This document shows, piece by piece, positions 1 to 5,863 of a stretch of DNA of 16,801 nt. This DNA is from Actinomycetota bacterium. GTDB lineage: Bacteria; Actinomycetota; Thermoleophilia; Solirubrobacterales; Solirubrobacteraceae. The first letter of the stretch is position 1. The number at the start of each line of letters is the position of its first letter. A program made the translations under genes and the position numbers. The DNA is taken from the NCBI GenBank assembly GCA_009699565.1, contig WLNX01000013.1:1-16801 (forward strand), given 5' to 3'. The notes below the pieces were generated by a model that saw only the letters and a list, made by a program, of their open reading frames with translations, was not told the origin of the DNA and ran no database searches.

Positions 1-606
1 GACCTCGCGCAGAATGCCGGCGTAGTTCCACCAGCCACCCAGCGCTTTGCCGCGGGCATCGCGCTCCGACGGAGGAAGGTCGTTGATCGTGCGCCGGCTG
101 TCGACGCGCACCACCAGCCTGTTGACCGCACCTCGCTTGACGAGGTTCTTCGGAAGGCGCAGCTCGAACGGCATGTAGGCGCCCTCGTGGGAGCCGATCT
201 TGGTTCCGTTCAACCAGACGGTGGCGGCAAAGTTGACTTCCTCGAAGCGCATCACCCATGCCGTGTCGGCGGCGGCCGACGGAAGCTTGAAGTCGCGCCG
301 GTACCAGCCGACCGAGCCGAAGTAGGAGGTGAGGCTGTCGTCGGTTGCGTTCCAAGCGTTGGGCACCGACACGGAATCCCAGCCGGTGACCGAGGCGCCG
401 CTCTGCCACCTGCCCAGCAGACCGATGTTCAGTGGATCCAGCCTCCGCAGCCAAGGGCCGTCAACCAGATAGCGGCCCGAAGGACCCTCGTCGTAGAGCG
501 TCTTGGCGCTCGGCGCCGCGGCCGGGTCGACGGCCGCCTGCGCCGGGGCTGCAACCAGCCCGGCGGCAAGCGCGCCGAAGGCCAGAAGCGCAATCAGTTT
601 GGACAT
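1..606 (-). CDS. Secreted glycoside hydrolase family 2 protein, N-terminal part (cut by the window edge)
   Basis: The frame reads from ATG at 606 to the left edge (202 codons) without a stop, so the catalytic part lies outside. Residues 1-24 form a signal peptide: a short basic start, an Ala/Leu-rich core and an AQA cleavage site. Residues 40-200 look like the jelly-roll sugar-binding domain of family 2 enzymes (beta-galactosidases, beta-glucuronidases): GWYRRDF, then RFEEVNFAATVWLNG, GSHEGAYMPFE and a late GGWWNYAGILREV. These are typical of the GH2 N-terminal domain. The substrate cannot be told without the catalytic domain. The start overlaps the end of the upstream membrane protein gene by 13 bases, and an AGGGA Shine-Dalgarno-like stretch lies about 8 bases before it. 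The protein is expected outside the cell membrane, in polysaccharide breakdown. Confidence 0.85.
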   Translation of the reverse strand, partial: MSKLIALLAFGALAAGLVAAPAQAAVDPAAAPSAKTLYDEGPSGRYLVDGPWLRRLDPLNIGLLGRWQSGASVTGWDSVSVPNAWNATDDSLTSYFGSVGWYRRDFKLPSAAADTAWVMRFEEVNFAATVWLNGTKIGSHEGAYMPFELRLPKNLVKRGAVNRLVVRVDSRRTINDLPPSERDARGKALGGWWNYAGILREV

Positions 607-1103
607 GCCGAGATCCCTGGCAGTGGACGACTGATTGAGGTGAGCGTGATCGAACCGTTGATGAACTGGTTCCCGCTGCGCTTCACCTCGATGCACTGAA
701 CCGTTGCGGCCGACGAACCGCCCACGTCCCAAGCAACCCTGCTTGCGCCGTTGGCGGACGAGAGCGCATAGGAAGTTCCGGAGTCATAGCGCAGAATCGT
801 GACCGGTCCAGAGGCCTTGAGGCGGCGCGCATTGGAGACAACGACCGCGCGACAGGCCGGCCGCTCCGCGCAGCCGTCAAGCAGCTCCAGCATCTGCGCC
901 GAATCGCCCTCTGCCTCCGCGCGGAGCAGTTTGGTGACGGCCGCGCGCTCGCGGTTCTCAGCCGTGAGCCAGCGGGCCACGAAGAACGAGACGATCAGGA
1001 ACAGCACGATCAGCAGGGAGATCTTGGCTATCCGCGGCAGCAGCACAATCCGTAAGGGTAAGGCCAGGCAGGGCGGCCGGCGCCGGTCGGGGCGACTATT
1101 CAT
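594..1103 (-). CDS. Single-pass membrane protein of unknown function
   Basis: A 169-residue protein I do not recognise. It has a short Arg/Pro-rich cytoplasmic start, one membrane helix at about residues 26-45, and an outer part of about 120 residues. The outer part holds four cysteines (78, 84, 137, 167) that could form two disulfides. Its layout, a charged helix and then a small beta-rich region ending in an ITLTSISRPLPG stretch, is common in small secreted or anchored actinobacterial proteins, but I see no catalytic motif. The gene overlaps the GH2 gene by 13 bases, so the two are probably translated together. The start at 1103 has AGGAG only one base before it, which is too close for normal use. 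A GTG at residue 20 is an alternative start just before the membrane helix. Confidence 0.7.
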   Translation of the reverse strand: MNSRPDRRRPPCLALPLRIVLLPRIAKISLLIVLFLIVSFFVARWLTAENRERAAVTKLLRAEAEGDSAQMLELLDGCAERPACRAVVVSNARRLKASGPVTILRYDSGTSYALSSANGASRVAWDVGGSSAATVQCIEVKRSGNQFINGSITLTSISRPLPGISACPN

Positions 1104-1114
1104 GCTCCTGCCGG

Positions 1115-1120
1115 TAGGCT
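1115..1120 (+). promoter_or_regulatory. -10 box TAGGCT for a leaderless DUF4235 transcript
   Basis: TAGGCT fits the actinobacterial -10 pattern TANNNT and ends exactly 6 bases before the GTG at 1127. This is the spacing expected when transcription starts at the first base of the start codon. No good -35 box or Shine-Dalgarno is visible. The same arrangement precedes glmU, the PucR gene and glyS. Confidence 0.5.
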
Positions 1121-1126
1121 TGAACG

Positions 1127-1435
1127 GTGATTTCGAAGATCATCTTCATGCCAATCGGGTTGCTGCTGGGCACCGTCCTCGCCAAGCGCGTAGGCGAAAC
1201 AACTTTTGTTGACGGCTGGGAGCGCACGCGCGGGACCAAGCCGCCGACCGCGACCACCGAGATTGCAAGCTGGCCCGAAGTCGTCGCGGCAGCAGCACTT
1301 CGCGGCTCGATCATCGCTGTGACCGCTGCCACTTTCACCCGCGCCGGCGCGACCGGCTACCGCTACATCACCGGGTTCTGGCCCGGCGAGAAGACGCGCC
1401 AGCCTGCCGCACGGCTCGAGTCCCGCGGCGACTGA
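1127..1435 (+). CDS. DUF4235 family small membrane protein
   Basis: A 102-residue protein matching the remembered DUF4235 pattern. It opens with a membrane helix (ISKIIFMPIGLLLGTVLAKR), then a short charged loop (WERTRG..PPTAT), then ASWPEVVAAAALRGSIIAVTAATFTRAG with a second helix, and ends near TGFWPGEK. These proteins are widespread in actinobacteria and have no known function. The GTG start is supported by the initial helix and by a TAGGCT -10 box 6 bases upstream, which suggests a leaderless mRNA. The gene diverges from the membrane protein on the other strand with only 23 bases between starts, and it is followed after 10 bases by the antitoxin-like gene, probably in one transcript. Confidence 0.8.
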   Translation: MISKIIFMPIGLLLGTVLAKRVGETTFVDGWERTRGTKPPTATTEIASWPEVVAAAALRGSIIAVTAATFTRAGATGYRYITGFWPGEKTRQPAARLESRGD

Positions 1436-1445
1436 GCCGTCCGCG

Positions 1446-1757
1446 ATGAGCGATTCGGCCGTAGTTCTGATGCAGCGGCTCGGGCTAAGCGACGAGGAGC
1501 TCTGCGCGACCCTCGACAGCAACCCGATCGAGGTGATCTCGGGGAGCCTCGACCACCGGCCGGAGCTGCCGATCCTGCTCCAGCTGACGGCAGCGGCCGA
1601 GGAGGCTGTCGGAGCGGGTGTACTGGCGCGCTGGGTGCGAACAAGCGGACCTTCCGGGCGACCTATCGATCAGCTCGTGACTCGCGACTTCATGGCCTTT
1701 GAGGCCTCGCTCACGACGCTGCTGGAGCGCGGCTTCGTGATCGGCGGCGGCGACTAG
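1446..1757 (+). CDS. Small protein resembling MbcA/ParS/Xre toxin-binding antitoxins
   Basis: A 103-residue acidic protein. The first half (LGLSDEELCATLDSNP) resembles a small helical DNA-binding-like segment. The second half (residues 60-95) carries ARWVRT..GPSGRPIDQLVTRDFMAFEASLTTLL. This follows the pattern W-[LV]-R-T-x-x-P-x-G-x-x-P-x-x-L-hydrophobic of the toxin-binding domain once called DUF2384. In that family the domain holds a RES-type NAD-degrading toxin. No RES or other toxin gene is next to it here: the neighbours are DUF4235 and, convergently, prs. It may be a solitary antitoxin relative or a regulator with another partner. Similarity is by eye, so function is uncertain. Its TAG stop overlaps the prs TAG stop on the other strand within one CTAG. 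Confidence 0.65.
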   Translation: MSDSAVVLMQRLGLSDEELCATLDSNPIEVISGSLDHRPELPILLQLTAAAEEAVGAGVLARWVRTSGPSGRPIDQLVTRDFMAFEASLTTLLERGFVIGGGD

Positions 1758-2806
1758 AAGAGCTGGTTCTCGCCGCCGAAGACTTCACTGACGGAATCGT
1801 CGGTGAAGATCCGGCGAATCGAGTCCGTCAGCACGTCGGCGCAGGTCAGCACGCGAACGTTGTCGGGCGCGTTAGGCCGCAGCGGGACGGTGTCGGTCAC
1901 AACGATCTGCTCAAAGTCGGCGCTGGCGAGGTTCTCCCAGGCGGCGCCGCTGAAGAGGCCGTGGGTCGCTGCCGCATAGACGCTTGAAGCGCCGGCCTCG
2001 AGCACCGCCCGGCCAGCCACGGCGAGGGTCCCGGCGGTATCGATCATGTCGTCAACCAGCACGGCGGTCTTGCCCTCGACCTCACCGATCACGTAACCGA
2101 TCTCGGCAACCTGGTGGTCGGGGCGCTCCTTGTCGAGGATCGCCAGCTCGGCGCCGATCTTGGAAGCAAACTTCTTGTTCAGCTTTACCCGGCCGGCGTC
2201 CGGCGACACGACGACCAGATCGTCAAGCCCGAGATCTTCGAAGTACTGCGTAAGCATGAACATCGCCGTCATGTGGTCGACCGGGATCTGGAAGAAGCCC
2301 TGTACCTGGCCGGCGTGGAGGTCCATCGTCAGAACGCGGTCGGCGCCGGCCGACTCAAGCATTCTGGCAACGAGGCGGGCGCTGATCGGCTCGCGCGGGG
2401 CCGACTTCTTGTCCTGACGCGAGTAGCCGTACCAGGGGGTGACGGCGATCACGCGGTGGGCCGAGGCGCCAACGGCGGCGTCGATCATCACCATCAGTTC
2501 CATCAGGGCGTCGTTCGCGGTGACGCCGGTAGCCGGGTTGCCGCAGGTCGGCTGAACGATGAATACGTCGGCTCCGCGGATCGACTCGTCGAAGCGGCAG
2601 TAGACCTCGCCGTTGGAGAAGGTCTTCAGCGTTACCGGACCCAGATCCACTCCCAGTCGCTCGGCGATCTTCGACGCGAGCTCGGGATGGGCGCGCCCGG
2701 AGACGACCATCATCCGCTTGTCGTAGTCGATCGGGATGCTCGTTGCCGGCTGAATTCCGCTCTGAGTCACCATTTCGATCGGGAGTCTAGGCGCGAGATC
2801 GGTCAC
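1754..2806 (-). CDS. prs: Ribose-phosphate pyrophosphokinase (PRPP synthase)
   Basis: Makes PRPP from ribose 5-phosphate and ATP for purine, pyrimidine, His, Trp and NAD synthesis in the cytoplasm. With the GTG start at 2806 it has 350 residues, slightly longer than the usual 310-330. Visible motifs are FSNGE at 63-67, YSRQDKK at 128-134, the family signature DRVLTMDLHAGQVQGFF at 156-172, and the PRPP-binding loop VLVDDMIDTAGT at 249-260. All key positions look intact. The GTG at 2806 overlaps the glmU stop as GTGA and has GGGAG about 8 bases upstream. An ATG at 2773 would give 339 residues and has a TANNNT-type box (TAGACT) 10 bases before it, so it could be a second or the true start. The glmU-prs pair is common in many bacteria. 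Confidence 0.97.
   Translation of the reverse strand: MTDLAPRLPIEMVTQSGIQPATSIPIDYDKRMMVVSGRAHPELASKIAERLGVDLGPVTLKTFSNGEVYCRFDESIRGADVFIVQPTCGNPATGVTANDALMELMVMIDAAVGASAHRVIAVTPWYGYSRQDKKSAPREPISARLVARMLESAGADRVLTMDLHAGQVQGFFQIPVDHMTAMFMLTQYFEDLGLDDLVVVSPDAGRVKLNKKFASKIGAELAILDKERPDHQVAEIGYVIGEVEGKTAVLVDDMIDTAGTLAVAGRAVLEAGASSVYAAATHGLFSGAAWENLASADFEQIVVTDTVPLRPNAPDNVRVLTCADVLTDSIRRIFTDDSVSEVFGGENQLF
2784..2789 (-). promoter_or_regulatory. Possible internal -10 box (TAGACT) for prs
   Basis: TAGACT fits TANNNT and lies 10 bases before the ATG at 2773, inside the first codons of the longer prs reading. It could give prs its own short-leader transcript apart from glmU. There is no supporting -35, and a single hexamer can occur by chance. 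Confidence 0.2.
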
Positions 2807-4191
2807 TTGCCCTGCTCCCGCTCGGCCTTGCGGCGTTCGTCGTACCCCTCTTTGTTCTCCTGGCGCTCGCGGCCGATCGCCAGCGAGCCCGGAGGCACGT
2901 CTTCGGTGATCACGCTGCCGGCAGCCGTCCACGAGTCGTCGCCCACCTCGACCGGCGCGATGTAGGCCACGCCGACACCGCCGTGGACGCGCTCGCCGAA
3001 GGTCGTGCGGTGCTTGTTGACGCCGTCGTAGTTGGCAGTGATCGTGCCGGCGCCAAGATTGGCATCGGCTCCCAGCGCGGCGTCACCAACGTAGGAGAGG
3101 TGCGGAACCTTCGCGCCTTCACCGATGTCGGCGTTCTTCAGCTCAACGAAGGCCCCAACCTTGCCCCGCTCGCGGACAAGTGTTCCCGGCCTGAGGTGTG
3201 AGAAGGGACCCACGGAGGCGCCGCTGCGAACCTCCGACTCGACGACGTGGCTGCGCAGGATCGTGGCGTCGTCGCCAACGGTCGCGTCGAACAGCGTTGA
3301 AGAGGGCCCGACCGTTGAACGCTCGCCAATGCGGGTCGCGCCGCGCAGGATCGTGAACGGCTCGATGACGCTGTCGGCGCCGATCTCAACTTCGAAGTCG
3401 ATGCAGGTCGATGACGGGTCGACGATCTCGACACCGGCCCGCAGGTGGCGATCGATGATCTGCCGCTGCGCGATCTCGCGCAGGCGGGCGAGGTCAACGC
3501 GGTCGTTCACGCCGAGCAGCATCTGCGGATCGTCAACGACCTGTGCCACCACCTTGCCGCCGGCCGCAGCGATCGCAGGGATTACGTCTGGCAGGTAGCG
3601 CTCGCCCTGATCGTTGTCGCTGCCGATCGCGGGCAACGCGGCCTTCAGTGCAACCGGGTCGAAGACGTAGATCCCGCTGTTGACCTCGTTGATCAGCTTC
3701 TCTTCGGCGGTGGCATCGCCGTCGGTCTTGGTTTCAACGATCCGCTCAAGCGATCCGTCGGCGGTGCGCACGACTCGCCCGTAGCCGTCGGGATCGTCGA
3801 GCAGAGCAGTCGCGACAGTCGCGGCCGCGCCGCTCGCGGTGTGAGCGCGCACCAGCTCGGCAATCGTTTCGGCAGCTATCAAAGGCACGTCGCCGCTGAG
3901 AACGATCACCGGTCCGCCATCGCCGATTGCGTCCGCGGCGGCGGCCACGGCGCCGCCGGTTCCGTCCGGCTGCTGCTGGACTGCGAACTGGAGATCAACT
4001 GCGGCGAGATCGCTGAGCGGCTCTCCCGGGGAGACGACGACGACCAGTTTCGAACAGCCCGCCTCGCGCGCTGCAGCGAGCGGCCAACCGATCAGAGGGC
4101 GCCCGCACAGCTCGTGCAAGACCTTCGGCGTTCGCGAGCGCATGCGTGTCCCTTGGCCGGCGGCCAAAATGACGGCGGTGGAGGCGGGCAC
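2803..4191 (-). CDS. glmU: Bifunctional UDP-GlcNAc pyrophosphorylase / glucosamine-1-phosphate acetyltransferase
   Basis: Makes UDP-GlcNAc, the entry sugar for peptidoglycan and wall polymers, by acetylating GlcN-1-P and then adding UMP. The 462 residues match the usual length of about 455-460. The N-terminal uridyltransferase shows LAAGQGTRMRSRTPK at 9-23, GTGG at 78-80, the metal site GDVPL at 100-104, GYGR at 137-140 and NSG at 171-173. The C-terminal left-handed beta-helix starts near 255 and contains GPFSHLRPGT (R334), K352 and H364, the position of the catalytic histidine of E. coli GlmU, then GAGTITANYDG. Both activities look intact. The Lys/Glu-rich tail is ordinary. The start is GTG at 4191, and TACGAT exactly 6 bases before it suggests a leaderless mRNA. 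It overlaps prs by 4 bases. Confidence 0.97.
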   Translation of the reverse strand: MPASTAVILAAGQGTRMRSRTPKVLHELCGRPLIGWPLAAAREAGCSKLVVVVSPGEPLSDLAAVDLQFAVQQQPDGTGGAVAAAADAIGDGGPVIVLSGDVPLIAAETIAELVRAHTASGAAATVATALLDDPDGYGRVVRTADGSLERIVETKTDGDATAEEKLINEVNSGIYVFDPVALKAALPAIGSDNDQGERYLPDVIPAIAAAGGKVVAQVVDDPQMLLGVNDRVDLARLREIAQRQIIDRHLRAGVEIVDPSSTCIDFEVEIGADSVIEPFTILRGATRIGERSTVGPSSTLFDATVGDDATILRSHVVESEVRSGASVGPFSHLRPGTLVRERGKVGAFVELKNADIGEGAKVPHLSYVGDAALGADANLGAGTITANYDGVNKHRTTFGERVHGGVGVAYIAPVEVGDDSWTAAGSVITEDVPPGSLAIGRERQENKEGYDERRKAEREQGK

Positions 4192-4197
4192 AGGCTC

Positions 4198-4203
4198 ATC
4201 GTA
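4198..4203 (-). promoter_or_regulatory. -10 box TACGAT for a leaderless glmU-prs transcript
   Basis: On the minus strand the order is TACGAT, then GAGCCT, then the GTG start of glmU. The hexamer fits TANNNT at the spacing for transcription starting on the start codon. The identical hexamer at the same spacing precedes glyS. No Shine-Dalgarno is seen before this GTG, which agrees with leaderless initiation. Confidence 0.55.
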
Positions 4204-4256
4204 GAGCGCGGCGGCGCGGAGCGCATCCGCGGGCGAAGATCTGCAGCGCCAATTAG

Positions 4257-4327
4257 CTGGGGGGCAGGGATTCGAACCCCGACTAACGGCGCCAAAGGCC
4301 GTTGTGCTGCCGTTACACCACCCCCCA
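4257..4327 (-). tRNA. tRNA-Gln (anticodon TTG)
   Basis: A 71-base cloverleaf can be folded by hand. The acceptor stem TGGGGGG pairs with CCCCCCA, giving the U1-A72 pair typical of glutamine tRNAs, with a G discriminator. The D arm is GTG/CAC with a TAACGGCAG loop. The anticodon stem is ACGGC/GCCGT around the loop CTTTGGC, so the anticodon is TTG (4295-4293) and reads CAA (and CAG by wobble). The T arm is CGGGG-TTCGAAT-CCCTG. CCA is not encoded. It lies between the PucR gene and glmU on the same strand, with 52 bases upstream and 65 downstream. Confidence 0.96.
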
Positions 4328-4340
4328 AAGGGAATGACTG

Positions 4341-4346
4341 ATGATA
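4341..4346 (-). promoter_or_regulatory. Likely -10 box (TATCAT) for tRNA-Gln
   Basis: TATCAT lies 13 bases before the first base of tRNA-Gln on the same strand and is one of few AT-rich hexamers in this short gap. A start about 7 bases downstream would leave a short 5' leader for RNase P. No convincing -35 is seen at 16-18 bases. Confidence 0.4.
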
Positions 4347-4379
4347 AGCGCTGGAGGAGCAGTCGGCTGGCAGATCGGC

Positions 4380-5612
4380 TCAGCGCGGCTTTGCGACGCG
4401 GCCGGCGCTGGCGCCGAGCTCAGCGGCGGGACCGCCGCGGCGCGGAATGCCGAGCACCCGCATTGCCTTGAGGCCCAGGCTCAGCTTCTCGCGTCCGTCG
4501 CTTGACCCGACGTCGTGACCGCAAAGGTCGCGCACCCGTTCAAGCCGGTATCGAACGGTGTGCCGGTGGGTAAAGAGACGCTGCGCCGTCCCAGCGACGT
4601 TGCCGTCGGCTTCGAGGAAGGTTTCGACGGTCAGCATCAGGTCGGTCTCGTACTGCTCGTCATAAGCGACCAGCGGCTCTACGGTCTCCGCGAAGAAGCG
4701 CCGGAGCTCCTCCGGGTTGTCGGCCATCGCCGAAAGCAGCAGCCGATAGGCGCCGGTCTGCTCGAAGGCCAGCACCGGGTGGTCGTCGTCGCCCTCGGCA
4801 ACGTTGACGGCGAGCAATGCCTCCGCCGCGGCGCGATGAAGCTGACCCGGGTCGTCGCAGGGGCGACTGCGGCCGATCGTCACCGTGTGACCGGGGAACC
4901 CCGACAGCAGCTCGCCCCGAATTGCGTCGCAGACGCGCGCAGCCTGCTCGTCGCTGGAGCCGGTGATCAGAACGACTACGTCATCGCCGGGCAGCTCGCG
5001 CGGCTCGGTGAGGGCGCAGATCGAGTCGCCTATCAGCCCGCGGGCCGCACGATCGACCAGCGCAAGCATCCGCGCGCGGCGCCCCTCTCCGGCGGCGACG
5101 TGTGCGTGGGCGCGGACAACGATCAGGCTGGCGCCGCCGTCGAGGCTGGTTCCGAGAGCAGCCGCCTCGGCGACCAGATCGGCTGGCTGCTGAAACTGGC
5201 GGGAGATAAGCGACCGCAGGAATGTCTCGTCCGCCTCGGCGGAGGCCCGCGAAGGAGCCCTGACACGCTCAACCTCAGAGGCAATCAAGGTTGCGATCAG
5301 TCGCTGAAGGGCGGGGTCGCGGTGACCGCGCGCGCGCAGCCGCAGCACGCCTACCGGAGCGTCGTTGACTCGCAGCTCGATCACTTCGACGCCGCTACCG
5401 TCCGAGAGCAGAGACGCCTCGTCGGAAGTGGAGCGCGCCGCCACTGCCAAGACTTGCCCTCCGCCATCGCTGACGGCGATGCTGGCGTCGAGGGTGCGGG
5501 AGGCGGCTCTGACGACCTCCGGGAGCCCGGCCCCCGACTCAACCGCGTCGGTAATTGCATCGAGCGCCTCAAGATCCAGCGGAGCCGACGCGCGTTGCGC
5601 CGATGTGGACAT
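4380..5612 (-). CDS. PucR/CdaR-type transcriptional regulator
   Basis: A 410-residue cytoplasmic regulator with three parts. Residues 15-115 resemble a small GAF/PAS-like sensor (IAVSDGGGQVLAVA then APVGVLRLRARG). Residues 130-280 resemble the degenerate GGDEF-like middle domain of CdaR proteins. Residues 324-388 form the C-terminal helix-turn-helix of the PucR family: DLMLTVETFLEADGNVAGTAQRLFTHRHTVRYRLERVRDL. The HTVRYRLERV stretch is highly characteristic. The effector and targets cannot be read from the sequence. The gene stands alone between a small membrane protein gene and tRNA-Gln, so it does not sit beside purine, sugar-acid or amino-acid catabolic genes as many relatives do. A TAGAAT box 6 bases before the ATG suggests a leaderless transcript. 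Confidence 0.92.
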   Translation of the reverse strand: MSTSAQRASAPLDLEALDAITDAVESGAGLPEVVRAASRTLDASIAVSDGGGQVLAVAARSTSDEASLLSDGSGVEVIELRVNDAPVGVLRLRARGHRDPALQRLIATLIASEVERVRAPSRASAEADETFLRSLISRQFQQPADLVAEAAALGTSLDGGASLIVVRAHAHVAAGEGRRARMLALVDRAARGLIGDSICALTEPRELPGDDVVVLITGSSDEQAARVCDAIRGELLSGFPGHTVTIGRSRPCDDPGQLHRAAAEALLAVNVAEGDDDHPVLAFEQTGAYRLLLSAMADNPEELRRFFAETVEPLVAYDEQYETDLMLTVETFLEADGNVAGTAQRLFTHRHTVRYRLERVRDLCGHDVGSSDGREKLSLGLKAMRVLGIPRRGGPAAELGASAGRVAKPR

Positions 5613-5618
5613 GGGCCG

Positions 5619-5624
5619 ATTCTA
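5619..5624 (-). promoter_or_regulatory. -10 box TAGAAT for a leaderless PucR-type gene transcript
   Basis: On the minus strand TAGAAT is followed by CGGCCC and then the ATG at 5612. It is the best -10 match of the window's leaderless set, differing from TATAAT at one base, and it sits in the 26-base gap after the 74-residue membrane protein gene. No -35 is recognisable. Confidence 0.55.
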
Positions 5625-5638
5625 CGCGGCCGACAAGA

Positions 5639-5863
5639 TCAGGTGGAGACCCGGTCCCAGAACCAGATCACCAGCGCGCCCAGACCTACTCCAAGAACGA
5701 CGAAAGCCGCGACGAGATAGAGCGAGAGGAAGACCCCGGCAATCCGCTGCCAAAGGGTCGAGTACGACTGCCACGCGGGGAGCGCGATCAGACCGGCCCA
5801 CGCTGCGACGCCGAAGACGACGCTGCTGGCGCCAACTAGAAGAATGATTGTTTCGTTACCCAT
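5639..5863 (-). CDS. Small two-helix membrane protein of unknown function
   Basis: A 74-residue protein of which about two thirds is membrane helix: residues 5-30 (TIILLVGASSVVFGVAAWAGLIALPAW) and 44-68 (GVFLSLYLVAAFVVLGVGLGALVIWFW), joined by a loop with QSYSTLWQR. I do not recognise a family. It is probably real because the start overlaps the DedA-PAP2 stop by 8 bases in the form ATGGGTAA, an AAGG ribosome site lies 6 bases upstream, and the composition is clearly that of a membrane protein. Translational coupling suggests it works with, or is made in proportion to, the DedA-PAP2 protein. It is the last gene of the long minus-strand series before the PucR gene. Confidence 0.75.
   Translation of the reverse strand: MGNETIILLVGASSVVFGVAAWAGLIALPAWQSYSTLWQRIAGVFLSLYLVAAFVVLGVGLGALVIWFWDRVST

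Noticed and set aside
2807..2932. Longer N-terminus for prs
   Set aside because: The extra residues read glmU in another frame and look unlike any PRPP synthase.
4204..4256. Hairpin GCGGA/TCCGC after tRNA-Gln as a terminator
   Set aside because: The stem is only five pairs and no T-run follows, so it does not qualify as an intrinsic terminator.
4515..5720. A 401-codon open frame on the plus strand opposite the PucR-type gene
   Set aside because: It is a shadow of a well-supported gene. Its composition looks like reverse-complement coding and it has no motif.
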